Source of the DNA: Struthio camelus
Taxonomy: Eukaryota; Chordata; Aves; Struthioniformes; Struthionidae
Length of the DNA stretch: 64,000 nucleotides
Assembly: GCF_040807025.1 (NCBI RefSeq)
Contig: NC_090953.1
Span: 26,210,997 to 26,274,996 of the forward strand
Direction: 5' to 3'
Part shown: positions 44,092 through 57,799 of the stretch, piece by piece
How the letters are laid out: the number at the start of each line of letters is the position of its first letter
Numbering within the stretch: the first letter of the stretch is position 1
Position numbers and translations under genes: made by a program
Notes under the pieces: model-generated
What the model saw: only the letters and a program-made list of their open reading frames with translations
Told to the model about the DNA's origin: nothing
Database searches by the model: none

Positions 44092-47000
44092 CTGTGTCCC
44101 AGAGCCCCAGGGGACCCAAAACATTCCTTGCGCGTGAAGCACCTGGACGCATGGTTGTTGCTGCTGCTTGCAGAGGTCTCGCTGGTGACTAAGGCCTGGC
44201 CTCTCTCACCTGAAATGTTTTGCTCCCCCGTCATACGAGTTGACGTTGAGATGACTAGTCTGTGTCCCAGCCACCGCTCGGGGCTCCTAGGGCCCGCCAA
44301 CTCGGAGGTCTCAGGCTAGCTGTCCGTAGGGGTTTTAAGTGGCTTTGCGTCATGCCGATGGCCTTTGGCTCATCCCCCTCTTTGTGGTGAGCACGGCCAT
44401 CAGGCATGGCGAAAGTCAGCCGTGAAGGACACCTCAAGTCAGCTCTCGAGTGCTTTTGGTGGAGGGACTCAGGCTGACCCTGAGAGACATCCCTCCCCGC
44501 AGGTGACGCATGGCAGACGCTGAGGAGATGGTGGGCTAAGTTCAGGGAGGGAGGACGTGAAGACTGCACAGGCCCGTGAGGGAGAGGAGACTCAAGCCTC
44601 CAGGCTCGTGGCAAAGCCCAACAGCAAGGAAGGAGCCTTGCGAGCTGCAGGGAAGCGCCCTTGGGGCAGCAGTGAGGGCCGTGATGATGTTGCTGGAGCT
44701 GGTCAGGCTGCGCCACAGCCTCTTTCTGCTGCCTTGGAGCGTGGGCACGAAGGCAGGTTCATGACGAGGAAGACAAAGCCAGAGAGCGGGGCAGTCCCCT
44801 CCAGGGCGGAAAGGGCAAGCGGTGGCTCTCGGGGAGCGCCAGAGCCCTGTGCTTTGGGGACTTGCCTGGGCCTTCGTGCTCCTTCCAGCCGGGGGTCTGG
44901 GCTCTGCTCGGGCAGTGGAGAAGCTCGTGGAAACAAGCAGCTCAAGGTGTAGGAGGGAGATCAAAGAGGCTCCTGCGTCCTTCCCTGGAAGGAAAGCGGC
45001 CCCCACCCAAATGGCCCCGTTTTGCCCAGCAAGTTCGTCCCGGAGGCCAAAAGCCTGCACGGCCTGCTTTTTAGGAGTGGCTCGGAGCAGCGAGCCACAA
45101 GCTCACGGCCGTTTCTCCTGGGTCAGGGATGGCGTGGCCCGTTCAAGGCATTTTCATTCCAGAGCAACGCTGGATGAGGCTCCCGGAGCAGGTGGGAGCG
45201 AGCCTTCGTACTGTGGGAGAGTTGGGAAAATCCCTGAACTCCAGGGAAACGTGAGTCACCCTGCTGTTGGCTTCAGGGAGGACGGTGTCCTGGCCTCGGC
45301 CGTGCCCGGGATACCGAGCTCACGTCCTCATTCTTCCTGAAGTGCCGCTTTCCTGAAGGGCATTTCCAAGCGGTTTGCATTACTGCTGAAACCACTGGTG
45401 CCTCGGTGCAGTCTCGTGCTCCTGCCTTCCAGCCTTTTTGTGGCTGGGCAAGGGCCCGGGTGACTCAGCGCGTTGCAAAACAGTCACGGTGGGAAGGAAC
45501 CTCTAAAGGTCCTCAGGGCCGACCTCCTGCTCCAAGCAGGCCGAACTTCCCAGCTACATCGGGAGGCTCGGAGTCGGAACACCGACACACACACACACAC
45601 GGAGATGCCGGCGTCCCTCGCGCAGCCTGTTCCAGGGCGGCACCGTACTCTCTGAGACTTGTGTTTCCATTGCAGCAGCTGGGTTTTCCCTTCCCCTCCT
45701 GCCCCCTCGGCCTCTCCTCCTGCGGCACGTGCTTCAGCCCCAGCCGACTCGGTCTGGCCCTGGGCCTGGAGCTCTCTCCAGGTTTTTGGCATGTCTCTCT
45801 CTGGTCCCGGGGGACCCAAACTGGGCACTGCAGTTCCGGAGTTGCCCCAGCAGTGAGGAGGGAAGAGCGTGGCTCGCTTTGCTCAGCTTGCGTTGAACCG
45901 TTTGAGTTGGAAGGGGCCTCTGGAAGTGAGCTGGTCCCACCCCTTGCTCGAAGCAGGGGCGCCTAGGTCGGCTGGCTCACGGACGTGTCTAGGCAAGTTC
46001 TTGCCTCTCTCCAAGAACGGCAAGCCAACAACCCCGCTCTTCCAAAGCCTGGCCATCCCCATGCTGCAACAGAGTCTCAAGCTTAATCTATGTTCTATCT
46101 AGGGGGATGTCACCGTGTTACAACTTGTGTCCTTTGCTCCTTGTCCTATCGCTGTGACATCCTTCAGAAGGAGTCTGGCTCCTCCTTCTCTTTCTGCTCC
46201 CACGGGGCAACCGCAGAGAGCAATAAGATCTCCCCGAGCCTTCTCTTCCTAGGGCTGCATGCAACGAGGTCTCCCAGCCTCTCCTCCTATGTCCCATGCA
46301 TCAGACCCCAATCACCCTGCTGACCCTGTCCGCCTCGCCGGCACTCGCTCCACAAGGGCAAGGTCTTCCCAGGCCGCGAGATTCAAGACTGGACGCCCTG
46401 TTGCGCACGCAGCCTCCCAAGCGCCAAGGAGAGGGGGAGGATCCCTGCCCTCGCCCTGCTGGCTGCACTCTTGCCAACCAGGACGTGGCTGTCCGTCCTC
46501 GCAGCCAGGGCGCGCTGCTGACCCAGGGCTGGCTTCTTGTCCTCCTGCACGCCCAACCGCCCTGCCCACCCCTCCCCCCCTACCACCACCACCCCCACCA
46601 CCACCACCCGAGATGCTTTGAAGCACGCTGCTCTCTCGCCAGTCAGCCTCCAGCCTGCCCGGTGTTATTGCAGGCCAGGGCAGGACGAGCCTTTGCCGTT
46701 GTTGAACTGCAGGCACCTCCTGTCAGCCCCTTTCTCCAGCCCGGGCAGTTTCCCCTGAACACCAGCCCGGGCCCCCAGTGCGTCAGCTGCCTGCCCCCTG
46801 ACTGGCCTCTTGCAAAAGTGTGCTGAAAGCACCCTGTTGCACCGTTCACGTTGCTCAGGACACTGTCCAGTCAGGTTTTGAAGGTCTCCAGGGATGGAGA
46901 CTCCGCAACCGCTGTGGGCAGCGTGTCCCAGTGCTTGGCCAGCCTCACCACTCACAAGTTTTCTCTTATGTTCGGATGAAATGTTCTGGGTCTCGGTTTG

Positions 47001-49728
47001 TGCCTGTTGCCCCTGGTCTGTTCACCGCATAACACTGAAAAGAATCTGGCGCCATCTTTGCTACAGCCTGCCACCGGTGTTCGTGCACCCTGACAAGATC
47101 CCCCGAGCCTTCTGCCGGCCCAACAGTCCCAGCTCTCCCAGCCTCTGCTCGCAGCACAGGCGCTCCAGCCCCTTCATCATCTTTGTGGCCCTTTGCTGGG
47201 CTTGCTGCAGAAGGGCCGCGTCTTTCTTGCCCTGGGGAGCCCAGAGCTGGACGCAGCCCTCCGGATGCGCTCTCGCCAGCGCCGTGCAGAGGGCAGTCAT
47301 CAACGCCCTCGACCTGGGGGCTCTTTGGGATGCAGCTAAAGGATGACGCTGGCCGCCTGGCTGCGAAGGAACGTTGCTGGCTCATGTTCAACTCGCTCTC
47401 CCCCGCCGCCGCCCCCCGGACCCTTCGCTCCTTCTCTGCAAAGCTGCTTTCCAGGCGGTCGGCCCCGAACACGCACTGGTGCATGGGGTTATGAACGTTG
47501 AGGTCCCTGCGGGTGGCAGTACACCCTCGCGGTGTATCAGCCACCCCTCCCAGTTGCGTATGAGCTGCAAAGCTGCTGAGGGTGCACGGGGGTGCCTTCA
47601 TTAATGAAGAGGTCATTAATGAAGAGGCTGGACAGCACAGCACCCAGAATCGAGCCCCTGGGGGACGCCAGTGGTGGCTGGCCTCCAGCCGGTCTTTGTG
47701 CGGCTGATCACAGCCCTCGTGATGAACAGCATCTGCTGCTCTCCCCTCACCCACCAACTCCGCCATCTCATCGTAGAAGGCCCGTGCACTCGTGCATGTC
47801 CAGTTTGTTTAAATATTCCCCAACCTGATCCTCCTCCACCGAGGGCAAGTCTGCCTCAGCCTGCACTGCCCCCTGGTTTCAGGGCGCGGGCATGCCTGAC
47901 GTGCGGTCGTCCTGGCAAAGCCCAAGGCAAAGACGGCCTTCAGTGCCTTGGCCTTTTCTTTGTCCTTTGGCACCAGCTCCCCATTCCCAGTCAGCAGAGG
48001 GCCCACATTTTCTCTGCTCTGTCTTTTGCCGCTGAGGTACCCGTAGAAACACCTCTTGTTGCCCTTCACGTCCCTCGTCAGATTAAGCCCCAGGTGGCCT
48101 TTGGCCTTCCTAACCCCATCCCTGCCTGCTTGGACAGTGTCTCTGTATTCTTCCCAGGGCACATGTCCCTGCCTCCACCTCCCGTACGCTTCCTTGGAAC
48201 GTCTGAGTTGGGCCAGGAGCTCCTTATGCCTCCACGCAGGCCTCCTGCCACCTTAGCTTGTTGGGATGGACCATTCTGGAGCTTGGAGGAGGTGATCCCT
48301 GAAACTCAGCCATCCCTCCTGGACCCGCTCCTCTCTCCAGGATGGTGTGCCAGGGGATTCTCCCGAGCAGAGCCCGGAAGAGGCCACAGTCTGCTCTTCT
48401 GAAGTCCAGGGCTGTGCTCGTGGTTCGGGGCTTTTCTTCCTCCCGTCCGGAGCCCGAACTCCATCTGCTGATCACTGTGCCGGGGTTGCTCCCAGCCTTC
48501 CCGGTCCCGACCACTTAGATCTTCCTTGTGTGCAAGCATGAGGTCCAGCAGAGCGCCTGCCCTCGTCAGCGCCTCCCGTCACCTGTGTCAGGAACTTGTC
48601 GTCAAGGCCCTCCAGAAGCCTCCTGGGTTGCCCGTCTTGGACAGGGAGCTTTCTGTGATGAAAGCCCACAGCACAGGCGTTTCTGCAAGGTGAATGCAGG
48701 ATCTCCTCCTGACAGCGAAGGCAGTTAAAGCAGTCCATGGGTGGCCCCTACTTGCTTGGCCAGCCTCTGAGAGGAGAAGCAGAGCAGCCTGATGCTCCCC
48801 GGCGGAGGCATCGGAAGCAGCTGTGACGCCAAGCACAGCACTTCTCCCCGCACCCGACCTCCAGTCCGCTTCCTTTGTCCCCCACTGCCCCGTGAGCGCA
48901 AGCGCTCCAGAAGGCAGCCCCCAGGAGTGACGGCGCTCCCTCCCTCTGCGCTCTGGAAGTGGAGCTGTGAGTCCAGATCTCAGTGGGAGCTCAAGCTTCT
49001 GCCTCACGGGCGGCTTTCTTTGGCGCCCTTGCGTTTTCACACCCCTTTTTTGACCACCCTCACAGTAAAGCAGTCGTCTGCTGTGTGTTCAAGCGGGATT
49101 TGCGGGATTTCAGCTTGTGCCTACTACTGCTTGGCCTCTCGTGGGGCACCAGTGAGAAGCAGCTGGCTCTTTCTTCTTTACTCCCCTGCCCCTGCCCCTG
49201 CCCCCTCCACCGCCTCAGGGATGGACACGTATCGATAAGGTCCCCCCGAGCCTGCTCTTCTCCAAGCTAAACCCTGCCTCCTCAGCTCCCGGCTGACCGG
49301 CAGAGCGCGGTAAGCGCAGGACAGAGGGGAGCGCTTTTCCACGCAGAGCGGGCGGCTAACGGAGGCTGGAGGAGAAAGAAACACCACCACAAGTCTCCAG
49401 CTATGCTGCACCACGTCTTTAATGAGAAGGAAGGAAAAAAGGCAGTGAAGCAGTACAGAGACCAAGACACCCGTTTGCAGGGTTCAAGAGGAGAGTCAGC
49501 CAAGCGGAAGAGCAGGAGCTCTTTCTCAAGGAGCTCCGAGTAAAGCAGAGCCAGAGGCAGCGTGGCAAGCCCGGCCATGCAGCGAGAAGCAGCTGGCACC
49601 GTTCCCTCGCCCCCGGGGGGCCGGGCGTACCCAGCTCATCTGCAAGCCATGGCCATGCTTGCAGCCTCGGCTCCCCATTTCCTTCCAGGTTCCTGGCTGG
49701 TGGCTCCGAAGGGGATGATCCGCTGGCT

Positions 49729-50046
49729 TCAGCAGTTTAGACTGCAGCGGGGGGGAGGCAGACACAGTCCGACGCCCCCCAGATCGAGGGAGCCCCCCGA
49801 TGCGATGGGCACCCCGCCAGCGCTGAGGGAGCTCCCAACAGCAGCTGACAGAGAGGATCCCACGGCTGTGCTCTGAGGGAAGGAGGTGAGAATGGGGCCA
49901 GGCAGGGTCACCACGACCGGGGAGGCCTGGATGGCAACCGTCGAGTCAGCGCAGCGGGCGACGCACGGCTCGCTGCAGCTGCTTGCCAGTGGGGTTGGGC
50001 CAGAGGTGCCGCAGGGGCGTGGCAGGCAGGGTCTGAAGCAAGACAT
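49729..50046 (-). CDS. Feather-type beta-keratin, copy 4
   Basis: Predicted protein identical to copy 1. Start at 50046, TATA-like box 50938-50945, donor 50876-50875, acceptor 50069-50068, ATTAAA 49418-49423. The intron C-run differs from copies 1-3 and matches copy 5. The upstream extension of the open frame differs for that reason, but it is intronic. Confidence 0.93.
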   Translation of the reverse strand: MSCFRPCLPRPCGTSGPTPLASSCSEPCVARCADSTVAIQASPVVVTLPGPILTSFPQSTAVGSSLSAAVGSSLSAGGVPIASGGSLDLGGVGLCLPPPRCSLNC

Positions 50047-50937
50047 CTCTCTGTGAGGCAGGCAAAGCTGAAACACAGGGCAGCGGAGGGAAAACAGGGC
50101 AGAAGTTGGAGGAGCCCGGACAGCGCAGAGCGCACGGCAACTGCCCAGCCCCTGCGTTTGGAGCACAACCGGTTTAGCAAAGCCAGCCCCATGCTCGGAG
50201 GAGAACCCACAAGGAGCTGCAGGCATGGTTTGGGCAAGCCCGCAATGCCTTCCCCTTCCCCTTGCTCCCCCCTCCCCTCCCCCCTCCCCTGCCCCCCGCC
50301 ACGCAGGCCTTGCCCTGGCGCTGTCCTGTTAGAAACGGCCGAGCTGGAAGAGCTCTGCTCCCTCTTCTCACGCCTGCCCTCCTCACTGAGAGCGGGCCGA
50401 GGCTGCTGAGGCCTCCCTTCACCCCTGCTTTCAGAGTGACCTCAGGAGGCATGGTCGCGTGTCCTCCGAGCGACACAGCACGGGGCTGCTGACCAGCTTC
50501 CCCCATGAAATCCATCAGAGTGCACTTAAAGCACCTGTGGAAACCGGTGGGTCATGCCACATCTCCAGAACGAACGCTTCCGCGTTCAAGATGGCAGAGG
50601 CTGCCCTTGGCTGTTTGCTTAGCGACGACCTGCTGCAGGTGGAAATTCTGGGCTACTCGCGTGCACGCAGCTGAACCCAGAGCTCCCCCTTCTGCTCTGA
50701 AAGAGCCCTCCTCTTCCCAGCGCTCCATCACCCAGCGCTCTTGCAAAGAGAAAGAGGCAGAGCTCCTGAAACGTTTCTTCCCAAGGGCCAAGCTCATCAG
50801 CCACGTTATCCAAGCTGAGTAGCCACCGTGACGGCAATTGGGCCCGTTGGAAGAGAGCGCGCGCACCCAGGCTTACCTAGTTCCCCAAGGAAAGTGAGGC
50901 AAAGAGAGGAGGATGGCAGAGCCTGGCGCAGCACAGG

Positions 50938-50945
50938 CTTTTATG
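50938..50945 (-). promoter_or_regulatory. TATA-like box, keratin gene 4
   Basis: CATAAAAG, same spacing to donor and ATG as in unit 1. Confidence 0.7.
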
Positions 50946-53900
50946 CTGTGTCCCAGAGCCCCAGGGGACCCAAAACATTCCTTGCGCGTGAAGCACCTGG
51001 ACGCATGGTTGTTGCTGCTGCTTGCAGAGGTCTCGCTGGTGACTAAGGCCTGGCCTCTCTCACCTGAAATGTTTTGCTCCCCCGTCATACGAGTTGACGT
51101 TGAGATGACTAGTCTGTGTCCCAGCCACCGCTCGGGGCTCCTAGGGCCCGCCAACTCGGAGGTCTCAGGCTAGCTGTCCGTAGGGGTTTTAAGTGGCTTT
51201 GCGTCATGCCGATGGCCTTTGGCTCATCCCCCTCTTTGTGGTGAGCACGGCCATCAGGCATGGCGAAAGTCAGCCGTGAAGGACACCTCAAGTCAGCTCT
51301 CGAGTGCTTTTGGTGGAGGGACTCAGGCTGACCCTGAGAGACATCCCTCCCCGCAGGTGACGCATGGCAGACGCTGAGGAGATGGTGGGCTAAGTTCAGG
51401 GAGGGAGGACGTGAAGACTGCACAGGCCCGTGAGGGAGAGGAGACTCAAGCCTCCAGGCTCGTGGCAAAGCCCAACAGCAAGGAAGGAGCCTTGCGAGCT
51501 GCAGGGAAGCGCCCTTGGGGCAGCAGTGAGGGCCGTGATGATGTTGCTGGAGCTGGTCAGGCTGCGCCACAGCCTCTTTCTGCTGCCTTGGAGCGTGGGC
51601 ACGAAGGCAGGTTCATGACGAGGAAGACAAAGCCAGAGAGCGGGGCAGTCCCCTCCAGGGCGGAAAGGGCAAGCGGTGGCTCTCGGGGAGCGCCAGAGCC
51701 CTGTGCTTTGGGGACTTGCCTGGGCCTTCGTGCTCCTTCCAGCCGGGGGTCTGGGCTCTGCTCGGGCAGTGGAGAAGCTCGTGGAAACAAGCAGCTCAAG
51801 GTGTAGGAGGGAGATCAAAGAGGCTCCTGCGTCCTTCCCTGGAAGGAAAGCGGCCCCCACCCAAATGGCCCCGTTTTGCCCAGCAAGTTCGTCCCGGAGG
51901 CCAAAAGCCTGCACGGCCTGCTTTTTAGGAGTGGCTCGGAGCAGCGAGCCACAAGCTCACGGCCGTTTCTCCTGGGTCAGGGATGGCGTGGCCCGTTCAA
52001 GGCATTTTCATTCCAGAGCAACGCTGGATGAGGCTCCCGGAGCAGGTGGGAGTGAGCCTTCGTACTGTGGGAGAGTTGGGAAAATCCCTGAACTCCAGGG
52101 AAACGTGAGTCACCCTGCTGTTGGCTTCAGGGAGGACGGTGTCCTGGCCTCGGCCGTGCCCGGGATACCGAGCTCACGTCCTCATTCTTCCTGAAGTGCC
52201 GCTTTCCTGAAGGGCATTTCCAAGCGGTTTGCATTACTGCTGAAACCACTGGTGCCTCGGTGCAGTCTCGTGCTCCTGCCTTCCAGCCTTTTTGTGGCTG
52301 GGCAAGGGCCCGGGTGACTCAGCGCGTTGCAAAACAGTCACGGTGGGAAGGAACCTCTAAAGGTCCTCAGGGCCGACCTCCTGCTCCAAGCAGGCCGAAC
52401 TTCCCAGCTACATCGGGAGGCTCGGAGTCGGAACACCGACACACACACACACACGGAGATGCCGGCGTCCCTCGCGCAGCCTGTTCCAGGGCGGCACCGT
52501 ACTCTCTGAGACTTGTGTTTCCATTGCAGCAGCTGGGTTTTCCCTTCCCCTCCTGCCCCCTCGGCCTCTCCTCCTGCGGCACGTGCTTCAGCCCCAGCCG
52601 ACTCGGTCTGGCCCTGGGCCTGGAGCTCTCTCCAGGTTTTTGGCATGTCTCTCTCTGGTCCCGGGGGACCCAAACTGGGCACTGCAGTTCCGGAGTTGCC
52701 CCAGCAGTGAGGAGGGAAGAGCGTGGCTCGCTTTGCTCAGCTTGCGTTGAACCGTTTGAGTTGGAAGGGGCCTCTGGAAGTGAGCTGGTCCCACCCCTTG
52801 CTCGAAGCAGGGGCGCCTAGGTCGGCTGGCTCACGGACGTGTCTAGGCAAGTTCTTGCCTCTCTCCAAGAACGGCAAGCCAACAACCCCGCTCTTCCAAA
52901 GCCTGGCCATCCCCATGCTGCAACAGAGTCTCAAGCTTAATCTATGTTCTATCTAGGGGGATGTCACCGTGTTACAACTTGTGTCCTTTGCTCCTTGTCC
53001 TATCGCTGTGACATCCTTCAGAAGGAGTCTGGCTCCTCCTTCTCTTTCTGCTCCCACGGGGCAACCGCAGAGAGCAATAAGATCTCCCCGAGCCTTCTCT
53101 TCCTAGGGCTGCATGCAACGAGGTCTCCCAGCCTCTCCTCCTATGTCCCATGCATCAGACCCCAATCACCCTGCTGACCCTGTCCGCCTCGCCGGCACTC
53201 GCTCCACAAGGGCAAGGTCTTCCCAGGCCGCGAGATTCAAGACTGGACGCCCTGTTGCGCACGCAGCCTCCCAAGCGCCAAGGAGAGGGGGAGGATCCCT
53301 GCCCTCGCCCTGCTGGCTGCACTCTTGCCAACCAGGACGTGGCTGTCCGTCCTCGCAGCCAGGGCGCGCTGCTGACCCAGGGCTGGCTTCTTGTCCTCCT
53401 GCACGCCCAACCGCCCTGCCCACCCCTCCCCCCCTACCACCACCACCCCCACCACCACCACCCGAGATGCTTTGAAGCACGCTGCTCTCTCGCCAGTCAG
53501 CCTCCAGCCTGCCCGGTGTTATTGCAGGCCAGGGCAGGACGAGCCTTTGCCGTTGTTGAACTGCAGGCACCTCCTGTCAGCCCCTTTCTCCAGCCCGGGC
53601 AGTTTCCCCTGAACACCAGCCCGGGCCCCCAGTGCGTCAGCTGCCTGCCCCCTGACTGGCCTCTTGCAAAAGTGTGCTGAAAGCACCCTGTTGCACCGTT
53701 CACGTTGCTCAGGACACTGTCCAGTCAGGTTTTGAAGGTCTCCAGGGATGGAGACTCCGCAACCGCTGTGGGCAGCGTGTCCCAGTGCTTGGCCAGCCTC
53801 ACCACTCACAAGTTTTCTCTTATGTTCGGATGAAATGTTCTGGGTCTCGGTTTGTGCCTGTTGCCCCTGGTCTGTTCACCGCATAACACTGAAAAGAATC

Positions 53901-56582
53901 TGGCGCCATCTTTGCTACAGCCTGCCACCGGTGTTCGTGCACCCTGACAAGATCCCCCGAGCCTTCTGCCGGCCCAACAGTCCCAGCTCTCCCAGCCTCT
54001 GCTCGCAGCACAGGCGCTCCAGCCCCTTCATCATCTTTGTGGCCCTTTGCTGGGCTTGCTGCAGAAGGGCCGCGTCTTTCTTGCCCTGGGGAGCCCAGAG
54101 CTGGACGCAGCCCTCCGGATGCGCTCTCGCCAGCGCCGTGCAGAGGGCAGTCATCAACGCCCTCGACCTGGGGGCTCTTTGGGATGCAGCTAAAGGATGA
54201 CGCTGGCCGCCTGGCTGCGAAGGAACGTTGCTGGCTCATGTTCAACTCGCTCTCCCCCGCCGCCGCCCCCCGGACCCTTCGCTCCTTCTCTGCAAAGCTG
54301 CTTTCCAGGCGGTCGGCCCCGAACACGCACTGGTGCATGGGGTTATGAACGTTGAGGTCCCTGCGGGTGGCAGTACACCCTCGCGGTGTATCAGCCACCC
54401 CTCCCAGTTGCGTATGAGCTGCAAAGCTGCTGAGGGTGCACGGGGGTGCCTTCATTAATGAAGAGGTCATTAATGAAGAGGCTGGACAGCACAGCACCCA
54501 GAATCGAGCCCCTGGGGGACGCCAGTGGTGGCTGGCCTCCAGCCGGTCTTTGTGCGGCTGATCACAGCCCTCGTGATGAACAGCATCTGCTGCTCTCCCC
54601 TCACCCACCAACTCCGCCATCTCATCGTAGAAGGCCCGTGCACTCGTGCATGTCCAGTTTGTTTAAATATTCCCCAACCTGATCCTCCTCCACCGAGGGC
54701 AAGTCTGCCTCAGCCTGCACTGCCCCCTGGTTTCAGGGCGCGGGCATGCCTGACGTGCGGTCGTCCTGGCAAAGCCCAAGGCAAAGACGGCCTTCAGTGC
54801 CTTGGCCTTTTCTTTGTCCTTTGGCACCAGCTCCCCATTCCCAGTCAGCAGAGGGCCCACATTTTCTCTGCTCTGTCTTTTGCCGCTGAGGTACCCGTAG
54901 AAACACCTCTTGTTGCCCTTCACGTCCCTCGTCAGATTAAGCCCCAGGTGGCCTTTGGCCTTCCTAACCCCATCCCTGCCTGCTTGGACAGTGTCTCTGT
55001 ATTCTTCCCAGGGCACATGTCCCTGCCTCCACCTCCCGTACGCTTCCTTGGAACGTCTGAGTTGGGCCAGGAGCTCCTTATGCCTCCACGCAGGCCTCCT
55101 GCCGCCTTAGCTTGTTGGGATGGACCATTCTGGAGCTTGGAGGAGGTGATCCCTGAAACTCAGCCATCCCTCCTGGACCCGCTCCTCTCTCCAGGATGGT
55201 GTGCCAGGGGATTCTCCCGAGCAGAGCCCGGAAGAGGCCACAGTCTGCTCTTCTGAAGTCCAGGGCTGTGCTCGTGGTTCGGGGCTTTTCTTCCTCCCGT
55301 CCGGAGCCCGAACTCCATCTGCTGATCACTGTGCCGGGGTTGCTCCCAGCCTTCCCGGTCCCGACCACTTAGATCTTCCTTGTGTGCAAGCATGAGGTCC
55401 AGCAGAGCGCCTGCCCTCGTCAGCGCCTCCCGTCACCTGTGTCAGGAACTTGTCGTCAAGGCCCTCCAGAAGCCTCCTGGGTTGCCCGTCTTGGACAGGG
55501 AGCTTTCTGTGATGAAAGCCCACAGCACAGGCGTTTCTGCAAGGTGAATGCAGGATCTCCTCCTGACAGCGAAGGCAGTTAAAGCAGTCCATGGGTGGCC
55601 CCTACTTGCTTGGCCAGCCTCTGAGAGGAGAAGCAGAGCAGCCTGATGCTCCCCGGCGGAGGCATCGGAAGCAGCTGTGACGCCAAGCACAGCACTTCTC
55701 CCCGCACCCGACCTCCAGTCCGCTTCCTTTGTCCCCCACTGCCCCGTGAGCGCAAGCGCTCCAGAAGGCAGCCCCCAGGAGTGACGGCGCTCCCTCCCTC
55801 TGCGCTCTGGAAGTGGAGCTGTGAGTCCAGATCTCAGTGGGAGCTCAAGCTTCTGCCTCACGGGCGGCTTTCTTTGGCGCCCTTGCGTTTTCACACCCCT
55901 TTTTTGACCACCCTCACAGTAAAGCAGTCGTCTGCTGTGTGTTCAAGCGGGATTTGCGGGATTTCAGCTTGTGCCTACTACTGCTTGGCCTCTCGTGGGG
56001 CACCAGTGAGAAGCAGCTGGCTCTTTCTTCTTTACTCCCCTGCCCCTGCCCCTGCCCCCTCCACCGCCTCAGGGATGGACACGTATCGATAAGGTCCCCC
56101 CGAGCCTGCTCTTCTCCAAGCTAAACCCTGCCTCCTCAGCTCCCGGCTGACCGGCAGAGCGCGGTAAGCGCAGGACAGAGGGGAGCGCTTTTCCACGCAG
56201 AGCGGGCGGCTAACGGAGGCTGGAGGAGAAAGAAACACCACCACAAGTCTCCAGCTATGCTGCACCACGTCTTTAATGAGAAGGAAGGAAAAAAGGCAGT
56301 GAAGCAGTACAGAGACCAAGACACCCGTTTGCAGGGTTCAAGAGGAGAGTCAGCCAAGCGGAAGAGCAGGAGCTCTTTCTCAAGGAGCTCCGAGTAAAGC
56401 AGAGCCAGAGGCAGCGTGGCAAGCCCGGCCATGCAGCGAGAAGCAGCTGGCACCGTTCCCTCGCCCCCGGGGGGCCGGGCGTACCCAGCTCATCTGCAAG
56501 CCATGGCCATGCTTGCAGCCTCGGCTCCCCATTTCCTTCCAGGTTCCTGGCTGGTGGCTCCGAAGGGGATGATCCGCTGGCT

Positions 56583-56900
56583 TCAGCAGTTTAGACTGCA
56601 GCGGGGGGGAGGCAGACACAGTCCGACGCCCCCCAGATCGAGGGAGCCCCCCGATGCGATGGGCACCCCGCCAGCGCTGAGGGAGCTCCCAACAGCAGCT
56701 GACAGAGAGGATCCCACGGCTGTGCTCTGAGGGAAGGAGGTGAGAATGGGGCCAGGCAGGGTCACCACGACCGGGGAGGCCTGGATGGCAACCGTCGAGT
56801 CAGCGCAGCGGGCGACGCACGGCTCGCTGCAGCTGCTTGCCAGTGGGGTTGGGCCAGAGGTGCCGCAGGGGCGTGGCAGGCAGGGTCTGAAGCAAGACAT
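56583..56900 (-). CDS. Feather-type beta-keratin, copy 5
   Basis: Predicted protein identical to copy 1. Start at 56900, TATA-like box 57792-57799, donor 57730-57729, acceptor 56923-56922, ATTAAA 56272-56277. The change at 56938 is G to C on the sense strand, about 15 nt upstream of the acceptor, and makes the pyrimidine tract slightly more continuous; it should not harm splicing. Confidence 0.93.
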   Translation of the reverse strand: MSCFRPCLPRPCGTSGPTPLASSCSEPCVARCADSTVAIQASPVVVTLPGPILTSFPQSTAVGSSLSAAVGSSLSAGGVPIASGGSLDLGGVGLCLPPPRCSLNC

Positions 56901-57791
56901 CTCTCTGTGAGGCAGGCAAAGCTGAAACACAGGGCAGGGGAGGGAAAACAGGGCAGAAGTTGGAGGAGCCCGGACAGCGCAGAGCGCACGGCAACTGCCC
57001 AGCCCCTGCGTTTGGAGCACAACCGGTTTAGCAAAGCCAGCCCCATGCTCGGAGGAGAACCCACAAGGAGCTGCAGGCATGGTTTGGGCAAGCCCGCAAT
57101 GCCTTCCCCTTCCCCTTGCTCCCCCCTCCCCTCCCCCCTCCCCTGCCCCCCGCCACGCAGGCCTTGCCCTGGCGCTGTCCTGTTAGAAACGGCCGAGCTG
57201 GAAGAGCTCTGCTCCCTCTTCTCACGCCTGCCCTCCTCACTGAGAGCGGGCCGAGGCTGCTGAGGCCTCCCTTCACCCCTGCTTTCAGAGTGACCTCAGG
57301 AGGCATGGTCGCGTGTCCTCCGAGCGACACAGCACGGGGCTGCTGACCAGCTTCCCCCATGAAATCCATCAGAGTGCACTTAAAGCACCTGTGGAAACCG
57401 GTGGGTCATGCCACATCTCCAGAACGAACGCTTCCGCGTTCAAGATGGCAGAGGCTGCCCTTGGCTGTTTGCTTAGCGACGACCTGCTGCAGGTGGAAAT
57501 TCTGGGCTACTCGCGTGCACGCAGCTGAACCCAGAGCTCCCCCTTCTGCTCTGAAAGAGCCCTCCTCTTCCCAGCGCTCCATCACCCAGCGCTCTTGCAA
57601 AGAGAAAGAGGCAGAGCTCCTGAAACGTTTCTTCCCAAGGGCCAAGCTCATCAGCCACGTTATCCAAGCTGAGTAGCCACCGTGACGGCAATTGGGCCCG
57701 TTGGAAGAGAGCGCGCGCACCCAGGCTTACCTAGTTCCCCAAGGAAAGTGAGGCAAAGAGAGGAGGATGGCAGAGCCTGGCGCAGCACAGG

Positions 57792-57799
57792 CTTTTATG
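57792..57799 (-). promoter_or_regulatory. TATA-like box, keratin gene 5
   Basis: CATAAAAG, same spacing to donor and ATG as in unit 1. Confidence 0.7.

Larger units (their letters stand above)
38862..45715. repeat. Array unit 3 (6,854 bp)
   Basis: CR1 A 39032-39993, CR1 B 39994-41898, CR1 C 42128-42443, keratin gene 42548-44091, unassigned 44092-45472, CR1 D from 45473. Like unit 2 at two sites, but with GTCAGCGCC near 41717 as in units 4-6, so it is intermediate. Private: T in CACGGGTGGC near 42157. Confidence 0.95.
45716..52569. repeat. Array unit 4 (6,854 bp)
   Basis: CR1 A 45886-46847, CR1 B 46848-48752, CR1 C 48982-49297, keratin gene 49402-50945, unassigned 50946-52326, CR1 D from 52327. 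It shares with unit 5 a G in CCCCGCACCC near 48850, a C in GGTCCCCCCGAG near 49243, and an altered intronic C-run near 50276-50290. Private: A in CTGCCACCTTAG near 48249 and T in GGGAGTGAGCC near 52053. Confidence 0.95.
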